Under the pieces are notes generated by a model. The model was not told the origin of the DNA and did not search any database. It saw only the letters and a list, made by a program, of their open reading frames with translations. A DNA stretch of 16,843 nt from Accumulibacter sp. (GTDB lineage Bacteria > Pseudomonadota > Gammaproteobacteria > Burkholderiales > Rhodocyclaceae), in NCBI GenBank assembly GCA_003538495.1, contig DPSD01000434.1, positions 1-16,843 on the forward strand, written 5' to 3'. Shown piece after piece: positions 1 through 6,965 of this stretch. The stretch's first letter is position 1; every line of letters begins with the position of its first letter. Position numbers and translations under genes: made by a program.

Positions 1-753
1 ATGGCGATGCGCTGGCGCTGGCCACCGGACAGGGTCGAACCGTGCTCGCCGACCATGGTGTCGTAGGCTTCGGGCAGTTCCAGAATGAACTCATGTGCGC
101 CAGCCAGCTTGGCAGCCACAATGACTTGTTCCAACGGCGCGCCGGGGTCGGCCAGGGCGATGTTCTCTCTCAGGGTGCGGTTGAACAGCACGTTTTCCTG
201 CAACACCACGCCGATTTGTCGTCTGAGGCTGGAGGCGTCGGCCAGCGTCAGATCCAGGCCGTCAATCAGCACCCGGCCGCGTTCGGGCACATACAGTCGC
301 TGGATCAGCTTGGTCAGCGTGCTTTTACCCGAGCCGGAGCGGCCGACGATGCCAATGACTTCGCCAGGCTGGATATCGAGGCTGATGCCTTTAAGCACTT
401 CGGGTGTATCGGGGCGGTAGCGGAACTGCACCTGATCGAAGCTGATACGTCCGGCAATCGGCGGCAGGCTGCTCTTGTTACCCGCCACTTCAGTGGGCGC
501 GTTGAGGATGTCGCCCAGACGCTGGACGGAAATGCCGGTCTGCTGGAAGTCCGTCCACAGCTGCGCCAGCCGCATGATGGGTTGCGCCACACGGCCGGCC
601 AGCATATTGAAAGCGATGAGCTGCCCGACGGTGAGCTTGCCCTCGATCACCAGCTTAGCGCCGAGCCACAGGGTGCCCACGGTGACGAGCTTGCCAATGA
701 GGTTGGTACTTTCGTGCGCCAGGGTCGACAGCGTGGCGGACTTGAACCCGGCG
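1..753 (-). pseudogene. HlyB-like type I secretion ABC transporter, 3' part only
   Basis: The minus strand encodes the end of a membrane domain followed by an ATP-binding domain of the type I secretion (toxin/RTX exporter) ABC family. Visible in order are a TM-domain segment ([33 protein letters not shown]), the Walker A motif GRSGSGKST near 320-350, a Q-loop region ([11 protein letters not shown]) near 190-225, and the signature [10 protein letters not shown] near 1-30. The remaining C-terminus, with Walker B and the H-loop, lies beyond the left edge. Homology begins abruptly at about 741-753 (AGFKSATLS); upstream the frame reads unrelated residues and soon meets a stop near 889. The N-terminal peptidase-like domain and most of the membrane domain are therefore missing, and no start codon with an RBS is visible. 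Family members transport substrates across the inner membrane with an HlyD-type adaptor and outer membrane channel. This copy looks broken, or the contig is chimeric here. Confidence 0.85.
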
Positions 754-891
754 GAGACGACGCACGGCCGAATCACGCCGGAGCAGCGGGCGGCGGCAGG
801 GGTGAGCGAGGACTTGCTGCGGATTGCCGTCGGTCTCGAAGCCGTCGTCGACCTGCAGAACGACCTCGACACCGGTTTGTCCGCGATCTAG
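745..891 (+). pseudogene. metZ: C-terminal fragment of O-succinylhomoserine sulfhydrylase-like PLP enzyme
   Basis: The plus strand from about 748 to the stop at 889-891 reads like the end of a Cys/Met-metabolism PLP enzyme: [17 protein letters not shown], then [14 protein letters not shown] and a final DLDTGL. These are the conserved C-terminal blocks (TTH, LTPEERAAAGI, LIRLSVGLED) of MetZ, cystathionine gamma-synthase and methionine gamma-lyase. Only about 48 codons remain of roughly 390 to 400; the PLP-binding lysine domain is absent. Upstream of 745 the same frame enters the reverse complement of the ABC transporter, so the gene is cut there. Its TAG overlaps the stop of the convergent minus-strand gene in the four bases CTAG (888-891). 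MetZ is the likeliest parent in a betaproteobacterium, but the fragment is too short to separate it from its paralogues. Confidence 0.7.
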
Positions 892-1187
892 CGGTTGCCC
901 ACGCCGGGTTCCCGGCGTTTCGGCCGGGCCAGGTCTTCGCGCTCACCGGCAGCTTTCTTGAGCGCCTCCTTGGCCTGGTTCGGCATCATCAGGTAGGTCA
1001 TCAGGCTCGATCCGATGCAGACCAGCCAGAAAAGCAGAAAGCCGGTCGAGTAGGTGGCTGTCACCGACCACTCGACGCGTTGCCCGAAGAGGTACAGCTG
1101 CTCGGGATCGATCATCGTGAAGAAGATCGTTTCGGCGATCCCGGCCGCGATGAACGCCGGCCACATCACCCAGATCACGTATTTCAT
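888..1187 (-). CDS. small two-helix membrane protein of unknown function
   Basis: This 99-residue protein starts at the ATG at 1187, preceded by GGGAGAG with a three-base gap. The in-frame ATG at 1197-1199 lies at the edge of that RBS and is less likely. Two hydrophobic segments are visible, residues ~3-25 (IWVMWPAFIAAGIAETIFF) and ~46-70 (TGFLLFWLVCIGSSLMTYL), separated by a polar loop with DPEQLYLFG. The tail is short, basic and probably cytoplasmic (KEALKKAAGEREDLARPKRR). It resembles small conserved hypothetical inner-membrane proteins of betaproteobacteria, with no catalytic motif. The gene ends convergently with the MetZ-like fragment, sharing CTAG. Function is not recognised. Confidence 0.75.
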   Translation of the reverse strand: MKYVIWVMWPAFIAAGIAETIFFTMIDPEQLYLFGQRVEWSVTATYSTGFLLFWLVCIGSSLMTYLMMPNQAKEALKKAAGEREDLARPKRREPGVGNR

Positions 1188-1199
1188 GTTCTCTCCCAT

Positions 1200-1553
1200 T
1201 TGCTGGCGGTGGGGCCAGGTACTATTGCCGAACTGCGGTGCGGCGAGTGAAGACCCGGCCGCAGGTGGCTGATGGCGCCAGCGGGCCGCGCTGCCGGAAC
1301 GTCGGTTAATCTTGAGCAGCGACGGCGCGCCCCCAAACCGGACGATCGGTGATCAGCGGTCGGACCGAACCGGCGCGCAGAACGCAGGAAATGTCGCACA
1401 GACAGCGCTGGCGTTCAAGCGGAAACTGCCACCAGCGTGGAGCAGCGTGGCAGTGGCGGCGGTGCCGATGCCCGCGTCGATGTTCCAGGCGCCGACCATT
1501 GGCTCAGCGGGTGCCAGGCAAATCGACACCTTTCTGCCTTGGGTAGCAGCGCG
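1200..1553. other. non-coding gap between the membrane protein and hemerythrin genes
   Basis: About 350 bases with no supported gene. Short open frames exist on both strands, but none shows a recognisable family, an RBS or a domain. It must carry the promoter of the small membrane protein (read leftward) and the 3' end of the hemerythrin transcript. No clear terminator hairpin with a U-run was seen. Confidence 0.5.
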
Positions 1554-2045
1554 CTAGGCTTCGTCGTGCGGCGCTGCGCCTTTGGCTTCATCTCCCCCTT
1601 TGGCTTTAGCTGCGTCACTGGCATCCTGATCACGCCTTGCCTGCTCGGCGCGCGTCGCCAAGTAATCGGCAAACTGCAGATCGTGCGTCAGGATGTGGCT
1701 GACCAGCCAGTTGCGCAGAAAGCTGTGCGTGTCCATGGTAATCGACGAAGAGTCGGCGGCCAGTTCCTCGCTCAGGCGAAAGATCGCCAGATAGAGCTCC
1801 TCGTGCATGCCGCAGTGTGCGGACAGCCCTGGATATTCGTTCTCCAGCATGGTTTCTTCTTCGTGGCGAAAATGCTCTTCCGAGTATTGCACCAGATCGT
1901 TGAGCATTCTCTGGAGTTCGCGGGGCTCGGCGCCGCCGCGGTGACCATCGTGGAACCTGTTGATCAGGTCGAAGAGATAGCGGTGCTCCCGGTCTATACG
2001 TTCGAGTCCGACACGATACTGGTCTCGCCAGGTCAGAAAGGCCAT
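1554..2045 (-). CDS. bacteriohemerythrin
   Basis: The 163-residue protein is a single-domain hemerythrin, a four-helix bundle that binds O2 at a non-heme di-iron site. All seven expected iron ligands can be placed: H21 (IDREHRYLF), H58 and E62 (EEHFRHEEE), H77 and H81 (SAHCGMHEEL), H117 and D122 (SHILTHD). Spacing matches the family exactly. The N-terminal signature MAFLTWRDQYRVGLERID is also typical. The ATG at 2045 is preceded by GGGAGCAACA, a good RBS. The family carries or buffers oxygen in the cytoplasm, for example supplying oxidases or monooxygenases, or senses it. A low-complexity Ala/Lys/Asp tail follows residue ~138 and is not part of the fold. No methyl-accepting or cyclase domain is attached. 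It appears monocistronic. Confidence 0.95.
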   Translation of the reverse strand: MAFLTWRDQYRVGLERIDREHRYLFDLINRFHDGHRGGAEPRELQRMLNDLVQYSEEHFRHEEETMLENEYPGLSAHCGMHEELYLAIFRLSEELAADSSSITMDTHSFLRNWLVSHILTHDLQFADYLATRAEQARRDQDASDAAKAKGGDEAKGAAPHDEA

Positions 2046-2480
2046 TGTTGCTCCCGCTCAAGTGGCTTCCCGGCGCTGCCGGGCGGTGAATCGGTCTGCT
2101 GCAGTCATTCTTGCAGAGCTTGATCCTGCCACAATATCGGGCGCCTGGGTCGGCGAGTTCCTCTGGCGTGCACCCAAGCCGCTCACAGCGATCGATGATC
2201 CGCCCGTACTGGGAGCGGACAGGCCCGTTCTTTCTGCGGTTGGCGCCGACAGCACGTCCCTTCGATGCGTCAGCACCTTCCGGCTCAGGCACGGGGCGAA
2301 GGCGCAAGATCGGCCGTTCGCCCGCCTAAGAGCGGTGAGGGGTTGCGCGCTTGCGACACTCGCCGCATGAGCAGTGCAGGAGAAAGGCGAGAAGACTTGT
2401 CAAGTTCGCCCGCGATGTGTTTGAGTGCACCGCTGCAGTCAGAAAGCAAACCTGTGAAATCACAACAGAGGAGACCGACG
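2046..2480. other. divergent intergenic region between hemerythrin and the SPOR coiled-coil gene
   Basis: About 435 bases lie between two divergent starts, so both promoters should be here. Open frames cross it on both strands. One minus-strand stretch around 2120-2220 (YGRIIDRCERLGCTPEELADPG) looks protein-like but has no supported start, stop or family. The plus-strand frame continues upstream of 2481 without an RBS, so it was not used to extend that gene. No clear -35/-10 pair or RNA structure was identified. Confidence 0.4.
2467..2473 (+). promoter_or_regulatory. ribosome binding site deciding the SPOR-protein start
   Basis: AGAGGAG stands seven bases before the ATG at 2481. The same open frame extends 72 codons upstream, to 2265, with no comparable site and with low-complexity, basic content, so 2481 is taken as the start. 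Confidence 0.7.
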
Positions 2481-3935
2481 ATGACCAACACCGCAGAAAT
2501 TTCGTTGCCGAACGATGCACGGTCTGAGACCGTTCCCACTGTGTTGTCGACCGAGTCGCTGGAAGCGCCGGCGACCGGCGTTCCGGTCATTGAACCGGAG
2601 ATGGCTCGCCTGCTGGAACTGACGCGAGCAAACGATTCCAGTCTGACGCCCAAGGAGATCAACGCGCAGCTTGACCGTGTGCTGCGCAACTACGACGAGC
2701 TGACAGCACTGTACGCCGAAAACAATCGTCGTATTGACGGTGAGTTGGCCGAAATCCGCCAGTCGGGTGGCGCGGTGTCGAGCCAGGTGCACCGGCTCGG
2801 CGCTGACCTGCAGCAGCAGAGCCGGTCATTGGCCGCGCATGCCGCCACTGCCGAACAACGGCTCGCTGCGGTGCGGGGCGAAGCCCGCGGTTGGCTGGCC
2901 GACACAGAGCAGCGCTGGGACACCCGGCTCGCGAGCAACAACGCCCGCATCGGTGCGGAGGTGGCGCGGCTCGATACGGGGATCGCTTCGCTGGAAGGCC
3001 TGTTCAAGGCCCAGGAGCAGATCATCGCCGAGCAACGCCTCCGTCTTGATCAGTTTGACATCGCCCACGAGCTGTTGGAAACCGCGACGCGCGGCAACAA
3101 GAGCCGTATCGAGGCGGTGCGTGAGCAGGCGGAGAAGCAGCAGTTGCTCGTCGAGGCGCGGATCGACGGTCTGAGCGCCTTGCAGCGCGAGCACTATGCC
3201 GAGTTTCAGACTTTGCAGGGTCTGGTCGGCGTGCTGCGGTCGGAGACGCAGCGCCTGGAGGTGGCAATCGCCGAGCTTGCCGCCGCGCTGGTGGACCACC
3301 AGGGTGCTACCCGCGAGAAGTTCAAGCGGACGCATCTGGCCATTGCCGGCTTGCTGCTGCTGACCGTGCTGGGGTTCGCCCTGGTCAAGTGGGTGCCTGC
3401 CTTTGCCCCCGCAAGCACCGAGTCGATGATTGCGCGAAGCGAGAGCCAAATCGCCGAAGTCAGCGGTCGGGTCGCGGCACTCTCCGCAGGCGAAGCGGCC
3501 CGAGAGAAGAGCGCTGTACTGCAGCAAGAGCGAATTGACGAAGTCTCCGGCAAGGTTTCAGTTTTGGAGAAAAGCCTCGGCGACTTGCGCGCTGCGCTGC
3601 GGAAGGTGCGCGTACAAAGCGCGGGAGTCGGGGTGGTGCATGACAGCCAATGGTTGCTTCGGCAAAATCCGAAGGCTTATACCGTGCAGTTGGTGGAGTC
3701 GCCGAGCCAGGGCGACATGGCACGTTTCATCGACCGCCACGTCGAGCAGTTGGCGCTGAATTCCCTGGCCTTTTCCGTTACCGAGCGCGGCCAGCGCGAG
3801 CGCTACAACCTGTTCTTCGGCGTATTCAATACGGTAACCCAGGCGCGCGACGCCATTGCCGCGCTGCCGCCTGAGTTGCATGCGAACCGGCCGTGGGTGC
3901 GCCAGTTCCAGTCGGTACAGGATTCCTTGCGCTAG
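2481..3935 (+). CDS. coiled-coil inner-membrane protein with C-terminal SPOR-like domain
   Basis: A 484-residue protein. Residues 1-40 are polar and probably disordered. Residues ~55-280 are rich in Glu, Gln, Arg, Ala and Leu with heptad-like spacing, indicating a long cytoplasmic coiled coil. One membrane helix is at ~285-303 (THLAIAGLLLLTVLGFALV). A second short coiled coil follows at ~315-378. The C-terminal ~399-480 reads like a SPOR domain of the DamX type: AYTVQLVESPSQ, then RYNLFFGVFNTVTQARDAI, and PWVRQFQSVQ. SPOR domains bind glycan strands lacking stem peptides at division septa. The predicted topology is type II, with the N-terminus inside and SPOR in the periplasm. A role in septation or envelope organisation is inferred. 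The long cytoplasmic coiled coil is unusual compared with DamX, FtsN or DedD. It has its own intergenic regions on both sides, so it is probably monocistronic. Confidence 0.75.
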   Translation: MTNTAEISLPNDARSETVPTVLSTESLEAPATGVPVIEPEMARLLELTRANDSSLTPKEINAQLDRVLRNYDELTALYAENNRRIDGELAEIRQSGGAVSSQVHRLGADLQQQSRSLAAHAATAEQRLAAVRGEARGWLADTEQRWDTRLASNNARIGAEVARLDTGIASLEGLFKAQEQIIAEQRLRLDQFDIAHELLETATRGNKSRIEAVREQAEKQQLLVEARIDGLSALQREHYAEFQTLQGLVGVLRSETQRLEVAIAELAAALVDHQGATREKFKRTHLAIAGLLLLTVLGFALVKWVPAFAPASTESMIARSESQIAEVSGRVAALSAGEAAREKSAVLQQERIDEVSGKVSVLEKSLGDLRAALRKVRVQSAGVGVVHDSQWLLRQNPKAYTVQLVESPSQGDMARFIDRHVEQLALNSLAFSVTERGQRERYNLFFGVFNTVTQARDAIAALPPELHANRPWVRQFQSVQDSLR

Positions 3936-3949
3936 CAACGCGAAGACCG

Positions 3950-4006
3950 CGGCGGGGCGGCCAATTCTTTCCGTCGAATGAAATACCGGCAGGCCTCGCC
4001 CCGCCG
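3950..4006 (+). terminator. possible terminator stem after the SPOR-protein gene
   Basis: CGGCGGGGC (3950-3958) is matched by its exact inverted copy at 3998-4006. Inner GGCC pairs at 3959-3962 and 3992-3995 could extend the stem. It starts 14 bases after the stop codon. Only GTTT follows, so it is a weak intrinsic terminator candidate with a long loop. Confidence 0.35.
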
Positions 4007-4012
4007 GTTTAC

Positions 4013-4035
4013 GGGCAGCATGGCGCATGCTGCCC
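4013..4035. repeat. perfect 10-bp hairpin, candidate terminator or REP-like palindrome
   Basis: GGGCAGCATG (4013-4022) and CATGCTGCCC (4026-4035) form a perfect 10-bp stem with the three-base loop GCG. The following bases, CGATCTTGCTG, are only mildly U-rich. It lies 78 bases after the SPOR-protein stop and could end that transcript together with the preceding stem. Whether it recurs in the genome cannot be seen here. Confidence 0.5.
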
Positions 4036-4116
4036 CGATCTTGCTGAAAGGCGCAGTCGGCCCGGATCAGCCGCGACTGCCGCCAGGTACGGTTCCAAGG
4101 CCGGAGGGTCAGCCGA

Positions 4117-4340
4117 TTGACTCGGTTTGCCGGGGCTTTCTCTCGAGACGGTCCGTGGGTATCGGCGCTTGACCTGGGTTGGATTCGGATAGGTGTTTTC
4201 TATGGTGGCGCGACGGCGCTGAATCGGTTCCCGCCATCCACACCATCCACAGTGCGCTGGGCCTCGGCATCAGCTTCCTCGATACCTCCGACATCTACGG
4301 CCCGCACACTAACGAGGAACTCATCGGGGCGGCGATGGTG
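4117..4340 (+). pseudogene. frameshifted N-terminal fragment of an aldo/keto reductase
   Basis: Two reading frames together give the N-terminal third of a classic aldo/keto reductase. The first (about 4150-4215) reads [19 protein letters not shown], matching the family's VSALGLGCMGMS-FYG block with substitutions. The second (about 4216-4340) reads [20 protein letters not shown] then [14 protein letters not shown], including the catalytic Asp and Tyr of the D-x-x-x-x-Y motif. A shift of frame is needed near 4216, and a short tandem duplication (ATCCACACC ATCCACAG, 4240s) adds an IHT/IHS repeat. Homology stops at about 4340, where a cytochrome fragment on the other strand begins. No start codon with an RBS is visible. 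The gene is a remnant and should make no active NADPH-dependent reductase. Confidence 0.75.
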
Positions 4341-4344
4341 GCGG

Positions 4345-4575
4345 ACTCGGGCCCAGGGTTTGCGGGTGGCCGGAAAGGCCGCCACCGAAATCCAGTTCCG
4401 GGCCGTTGGCAACCATCTTGAAGGGAGTGTGGCAGCCCACGTAGCCGCCGACGCCGACCAGAAAGGCGCTGCGCTTGATGCTTGCCTGGTCCGCGGCCAC
4501 TGCCGGAACAGCGGCCGCCAAGGCGAGCGTGAGGAGCGTAGCGACAGGCAGGATCGGGCCGGTCGTGGTTTTCTT
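4345..4575 (-). pseudogene. degraded N-terminal fragment of a secreted cytochrome c
   Basis: Read leftward from about 4575, the minus strand encodes a signal peptide-like segment (KKTTTGPILPVATLLTLALA, then AAAVPAVAAD) followed by [20 protein letters not shown] and [10 protein letters not shown]. The region resembles the start of c-type cytochromes with a GGCNDCHTPxKxGxxG...LSGHP pattern. The heme-attachment CxxCH is broken: the first cysteine is tyrosine (YVGCH). The expected start position reads GTC rather than ATG or GTG, six bases after a GGAG-like site. The sequence ends at about 4345, where the aldo/keto reductase fragment begins on the opposite strand. With the start, a heme cysteine and the C-terminus all lost, it is a pseudogene. 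It may once have been a periplasmic electron carrier. Confidence 0.65.
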
Positions 4576-4643
4576 GACTGGCCCTCCATTGCGTGCGGGA
4601 TGACCCGCCGCCGACGGGGTAGCGTGAACCAGAGCGCTGGCGT

Positions 4644-5600
4644 TCAGGCGCAGATACTCCTTGCGGCCGCGCAGATGGCCTCTGCGCTGGGCGCGTAGGC
4701 CTGTTCGAGCGGGTGGCTGGCCGCCGCCGGGGCATCGGGACCGCCCAGGCGGATGATCGGGGCGCGCAGGTCGGCAAAGGCGCGTTCCGCTACCTGGGCG
4801 GCTATCTCTGCGCCGACGCCGGCCATCTTCGCCGCTTCATGCGCCACTACCAGCCGGCCCGTCTTGTGGACCGAGGCCATGATCGCCTCTTCGTCCAGGG
4901 GCTTCAGGCTTCTCAGGTCGATCACTTCGGCGGATATGGCGGCTTCGGCGAGTTGTTGCGCGGCCGCCAGGCAGGCGTGTACGGTCTTGCCATAGGAAAC
5001 CAGAGTGACGTCGCTGCCAGTCCGCAGGACGCTGGCTTTACCCAGAGGCAGCAGATGTTCGCCTTCCGGCACCTCGCCAGCCTGATAGAGCAGTCCCAGG
5101 TCGATAAAGAATAGCACCGGGTTGTTGTCGCGGATCGCTGCCTTGAGCAGGCTCTTGAAGTCGGCTGCGGACGACGGCATCACCACTTTCAGCCCCGGGC
5201 TGTGGACAAACCACGCTTCGTTGTTGTGATTGTGCTGCGCGCCGACACCCCAGCCGCCACCGGTCATCGCCAGGGTGACCATGGGAAAGGCGAACTGGCC
5301 GCCGGAGATGAAACGCAGCTTGCCGGCGCTGTTAACCAGCTGGTCCATGGCGTAGCACAGGAATGGCGCGAACAGCAGGTCGATCACCGGCCGCAATCCG
5401 GTGGCCGCGGCGCCGACCGCCGTCCCGGCGATGATTCCCTCGGCCAGTGGTGTGTTGCGCACCCGGGCTGGGCCGAATTCGTCGAGCAGATCGTGGCGCT
5501 TGGTGGCGACGCCTTCGCCGAAGATCAGCACTCTCGGGTCGCGGCGCATTTCCTCGGTGAGCGCGGCGCCGATGGCTTCAAAAGGGGTGATCACGGGCAT
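4644..5600 (-). CDS. 2-oxo acid dehydrogenase E1 component, beta subunit
   Basis: A 318-residue protein of the pyruvate/acetoin/branched-chain 2-oxo acid dehydrogenase E1 beta family, which forms a heterotetramer with E1 alpha and decarboxylates a 2-oxo acid (or cleaves acetoin) using thiamine diphosphate. Visible blocks are ALTEEMRRDPRVLIFGEGV at the N-terminus, RNTPLAEGIIAGTAVGAA, the central GGGWGVGAQHNHNNEAWF and PGLKVVMPSSAADFKSLL, then VIDLRSLKPLDEEAI and VAHEAAKMAGVGAEIAAQV at the C-terminus. The chosen ATG at 5600 has GAGG eight bases upstream, overlapping the E1 alpha stop. The alternative ATG at 5624 would overlap E1 alpha but lacks an RBS. The ten-base gap from E1 alpha implies translational coupling. 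No E2 or E3 gene follows; downstream is the cytochrome remnant. The substrate cannot be assigned from sequence. Confidence 0.92.
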   Translation of the reverse strand: MPVITPFEAIGAALTEEMRRDPRVLIFGEGVATKRHDLLDEFGPARVRNTPLAEGIIAGTAVGAAATGLRPVIDLLFAPFLCYAMDQLVNSAGKLRFISGGQFAFPMVTLAMTGGGWGVGAQHNHNNEAWFVHSPGLKVVMPSSAADFKSLLKAAIRDNNPVLFFIDLGLLYQAGEVPEGEHLLPLGKASVLRTGSDVTLVSYGKTVHACLAAAQQLAEAAISAEVIDLRSLKPLDEEAIMASVHKTGRLVVAHEAAKMAGVGAEIAAQVAERAFADLRAPIIRLGGPDAPAAASHPLEQAYAPSAEAICAAARSICA

Positions 5601-5610
5601 GGCGGCAGCC

Positions 5611-6573
5611 TCAGGCGTAAACATCGGTGGTCAACTGCTCCAGCGACGGGAAGGGCGACGCCTCGGCGAAAGCCATCGCGCTGGCGATGCGCTGACGCGC
5701 CCGCGTTGCCAGCGCTGCCGCGTCCTCGCTGGTCAAGCGACCGCCGCCGATCAAGCGCTGGCGGGAGATCTCGATCGGATCCCGGGTCAGCCACGCGGCG
5801 TGTTCGGCGGGGTCCACGTACGCCTGGTCGTCTGGTTCGAAGTGACCGCGGCTGCGGTAGGTCCAGGTTTCCAGCAGGAACGGGCGGCTGCTGCCGCGGA
5901 CCCGCTCGGCAGCCTCCGACGCCGCGCGCTGAACCGCCACTACGTCGTTGCCGTCGACCGTCGCGCTGTCGATGCCGTAGGGCGCTGCCCGGTCGGCAAT
6001 GTGCTCGCTCCTCATGGTTTCCCGGCGATGCACGAAAGCCTGCCACTGATTGTTCTCGCAGACGTAGAGTATCGGCAGTTCCCAGACTGCGGCCAGGTTC
6101 AGCGATTCGTGGAAGACGCCCTCGCAGGCTGCCCCGTCGCCGAAAAAACAAGTGACGATTCCGGGCCGGCCGAGCATCTTCTGGGAGAGCGCAACGCCGG
6201 TTGCCAGGGACAGCTCGCCGCCGACGATGGTCGAAGTCAGCACCACGCCGAGTTCGCGAACCGAGATGTGCAAGGATCCACTCTTTCCCCGGCAGTAGCC
6301 GCCACTGCGCCCCATTACCTCGGCCAGCAGACGGTCCGGGTCGGCACCGCGGGCCAGCAGGTGGGCGGCGCTGCGGTGGTTGGTGAGGATCAGGTCGTCG
6401 CCACCGAGCGCACTGACGACGCCAACTCCGGCCGCTTCCTGGCCGACCGAGGTGCAGGTTCCCGGCACCGTGCCGGCGACATGGCCGGCGACAAGCGCTT
6501 CCTCGTACGAGCGGACCAGCAGCATCCGTTCGAACAGCGGCGTTTCATCGATAGCTTGCCATCCTGGATTCAT
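5611..6573 (-). CDS. 2-oxo acid dehydrogenase E1 component, alpha subunit
   Basis: A 320-residue thiamine-diphosphate enzyme subunit. The TPP/Mg motif is clear: GDGAACEGVFHESLNLAAVW beginning at residue 145 and ending in ENN at 173-175. Other family blocks are RSYEEALVAG (21-30), GQEAAGVGVVSAL (44-56), TNHRSAAHLLARG (64-76) and GKSGSLHIS (96-104). The length matches short E1 alpha forms such as acetoin dehydrogenase AcoA or Gram-positive PdhA. The ATG at 6573 is preceded by AGGAAGAAGCG, a good RBS. It is the first gene of a two-gene unit with E1 beta. Its relationship to AcoA rather than BkdA or PdhA is inferred only from general similarity, so no symbol is given. It is cytoplasmic and needs an E2/E3 partner encoded elsewhere. 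Confidence 0.92.
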   Translation of the reverse strand: MNPGWQAIDETPLFERMLLVRSYEEALVAGHVAGTVPGTCTSVGQEAAGVGVVSALGGDDLILTNHRSAAHLLARGADPDRLLAEVMGRSGGYCRGKSGSLHISVRELGVVLTSTIVGGELSLATGVALSQKMLGRPGIVTCFFGDGAACEGVFHESLNLAAVWELPILYVCENNQWQAFVHRRETMRSEHIADRAAPYGIDSATVDGNDVVAVQRAASEAAERVRGSSRPFLLETWTYRSRGHFEPDDQAYVDPAEHAAWLTRDPIEISRQRLIGGGRLTSEDAAALATRARQRIASAMAFAEASPFPSLEQLTTDVYA

Positions 6574-6965
6574 CGCTTCTTCCTGTGTGGGCCGTAGTAG
6601 TGCCAGTCTAGAAGGTCGGAAAATTGGCGCAAGAGGGCCACCGTGCGCTAGCCAAGAGTTTAAGAAGCCTTGAGGAAAGATTCAAGAAAGCGTCGGCACC
6701 GCAGGCAGCGAGGTTGATCGCCACCCCGGTCTGAATGAAGGCGGCGTTGTCGCCATCGATCATGGGTGCTCTCACCGATACAGGTGACGGCGATTTTGCC
6801 GGCTCATGGTCATTGCTGGCGAGGGCTTTATCCTGCGCTGGGAGTCGCATGCCTCGGGGGGTCGCTGGTGCGCGCGGCGAACAGCGTCGTTGCGCACGGT
6901 CGAGAAGATTGACACACTGGCGTCGCGGCCGCTTCGATCATTCCCCGACGTCACTTGGAGCTTGA
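6574..6965. other. divergent intergenic region with a possible PNPOx-like remnant
   Basis: About 390 bases separate the divergent E1 alpha and hydrolase starts. Most of it shows nothing recognisable. On the minus strand at about 6680-6763 the frame reads MIDGDNAAFIQTGVAINLAA, reminiscent of the start of small pyridoxamine-phosphate-oxidase-like proteins. It degenerates after about 28 codons, so it is at best a remnant. Promoters for both flanking genes must lie here, but no convincing -35/-10 pair was identified. Confidence 0.35.

Noticed and set aside
42..1250. Long plus-strand open frame across the left end
   Set aside because: It is antisense to the ABC transporter fragment and to the small membrane protein, and its translation has no recognisable domain. 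It is typical antisense openness in GC-rich DNA.
2265..2480. 72-codon N-terminal extension of the SPOR protein
   Set aside because: No RBS at 2265 and unlikely composition; AGAGGAG before 2481 supports the shorter protein.
5202..6597. Large plus-strand open frames over the E1 genes
   Set aside because: Antisense to clearly recognised E1 alpha and beta; low-complexity translation without family motifs.
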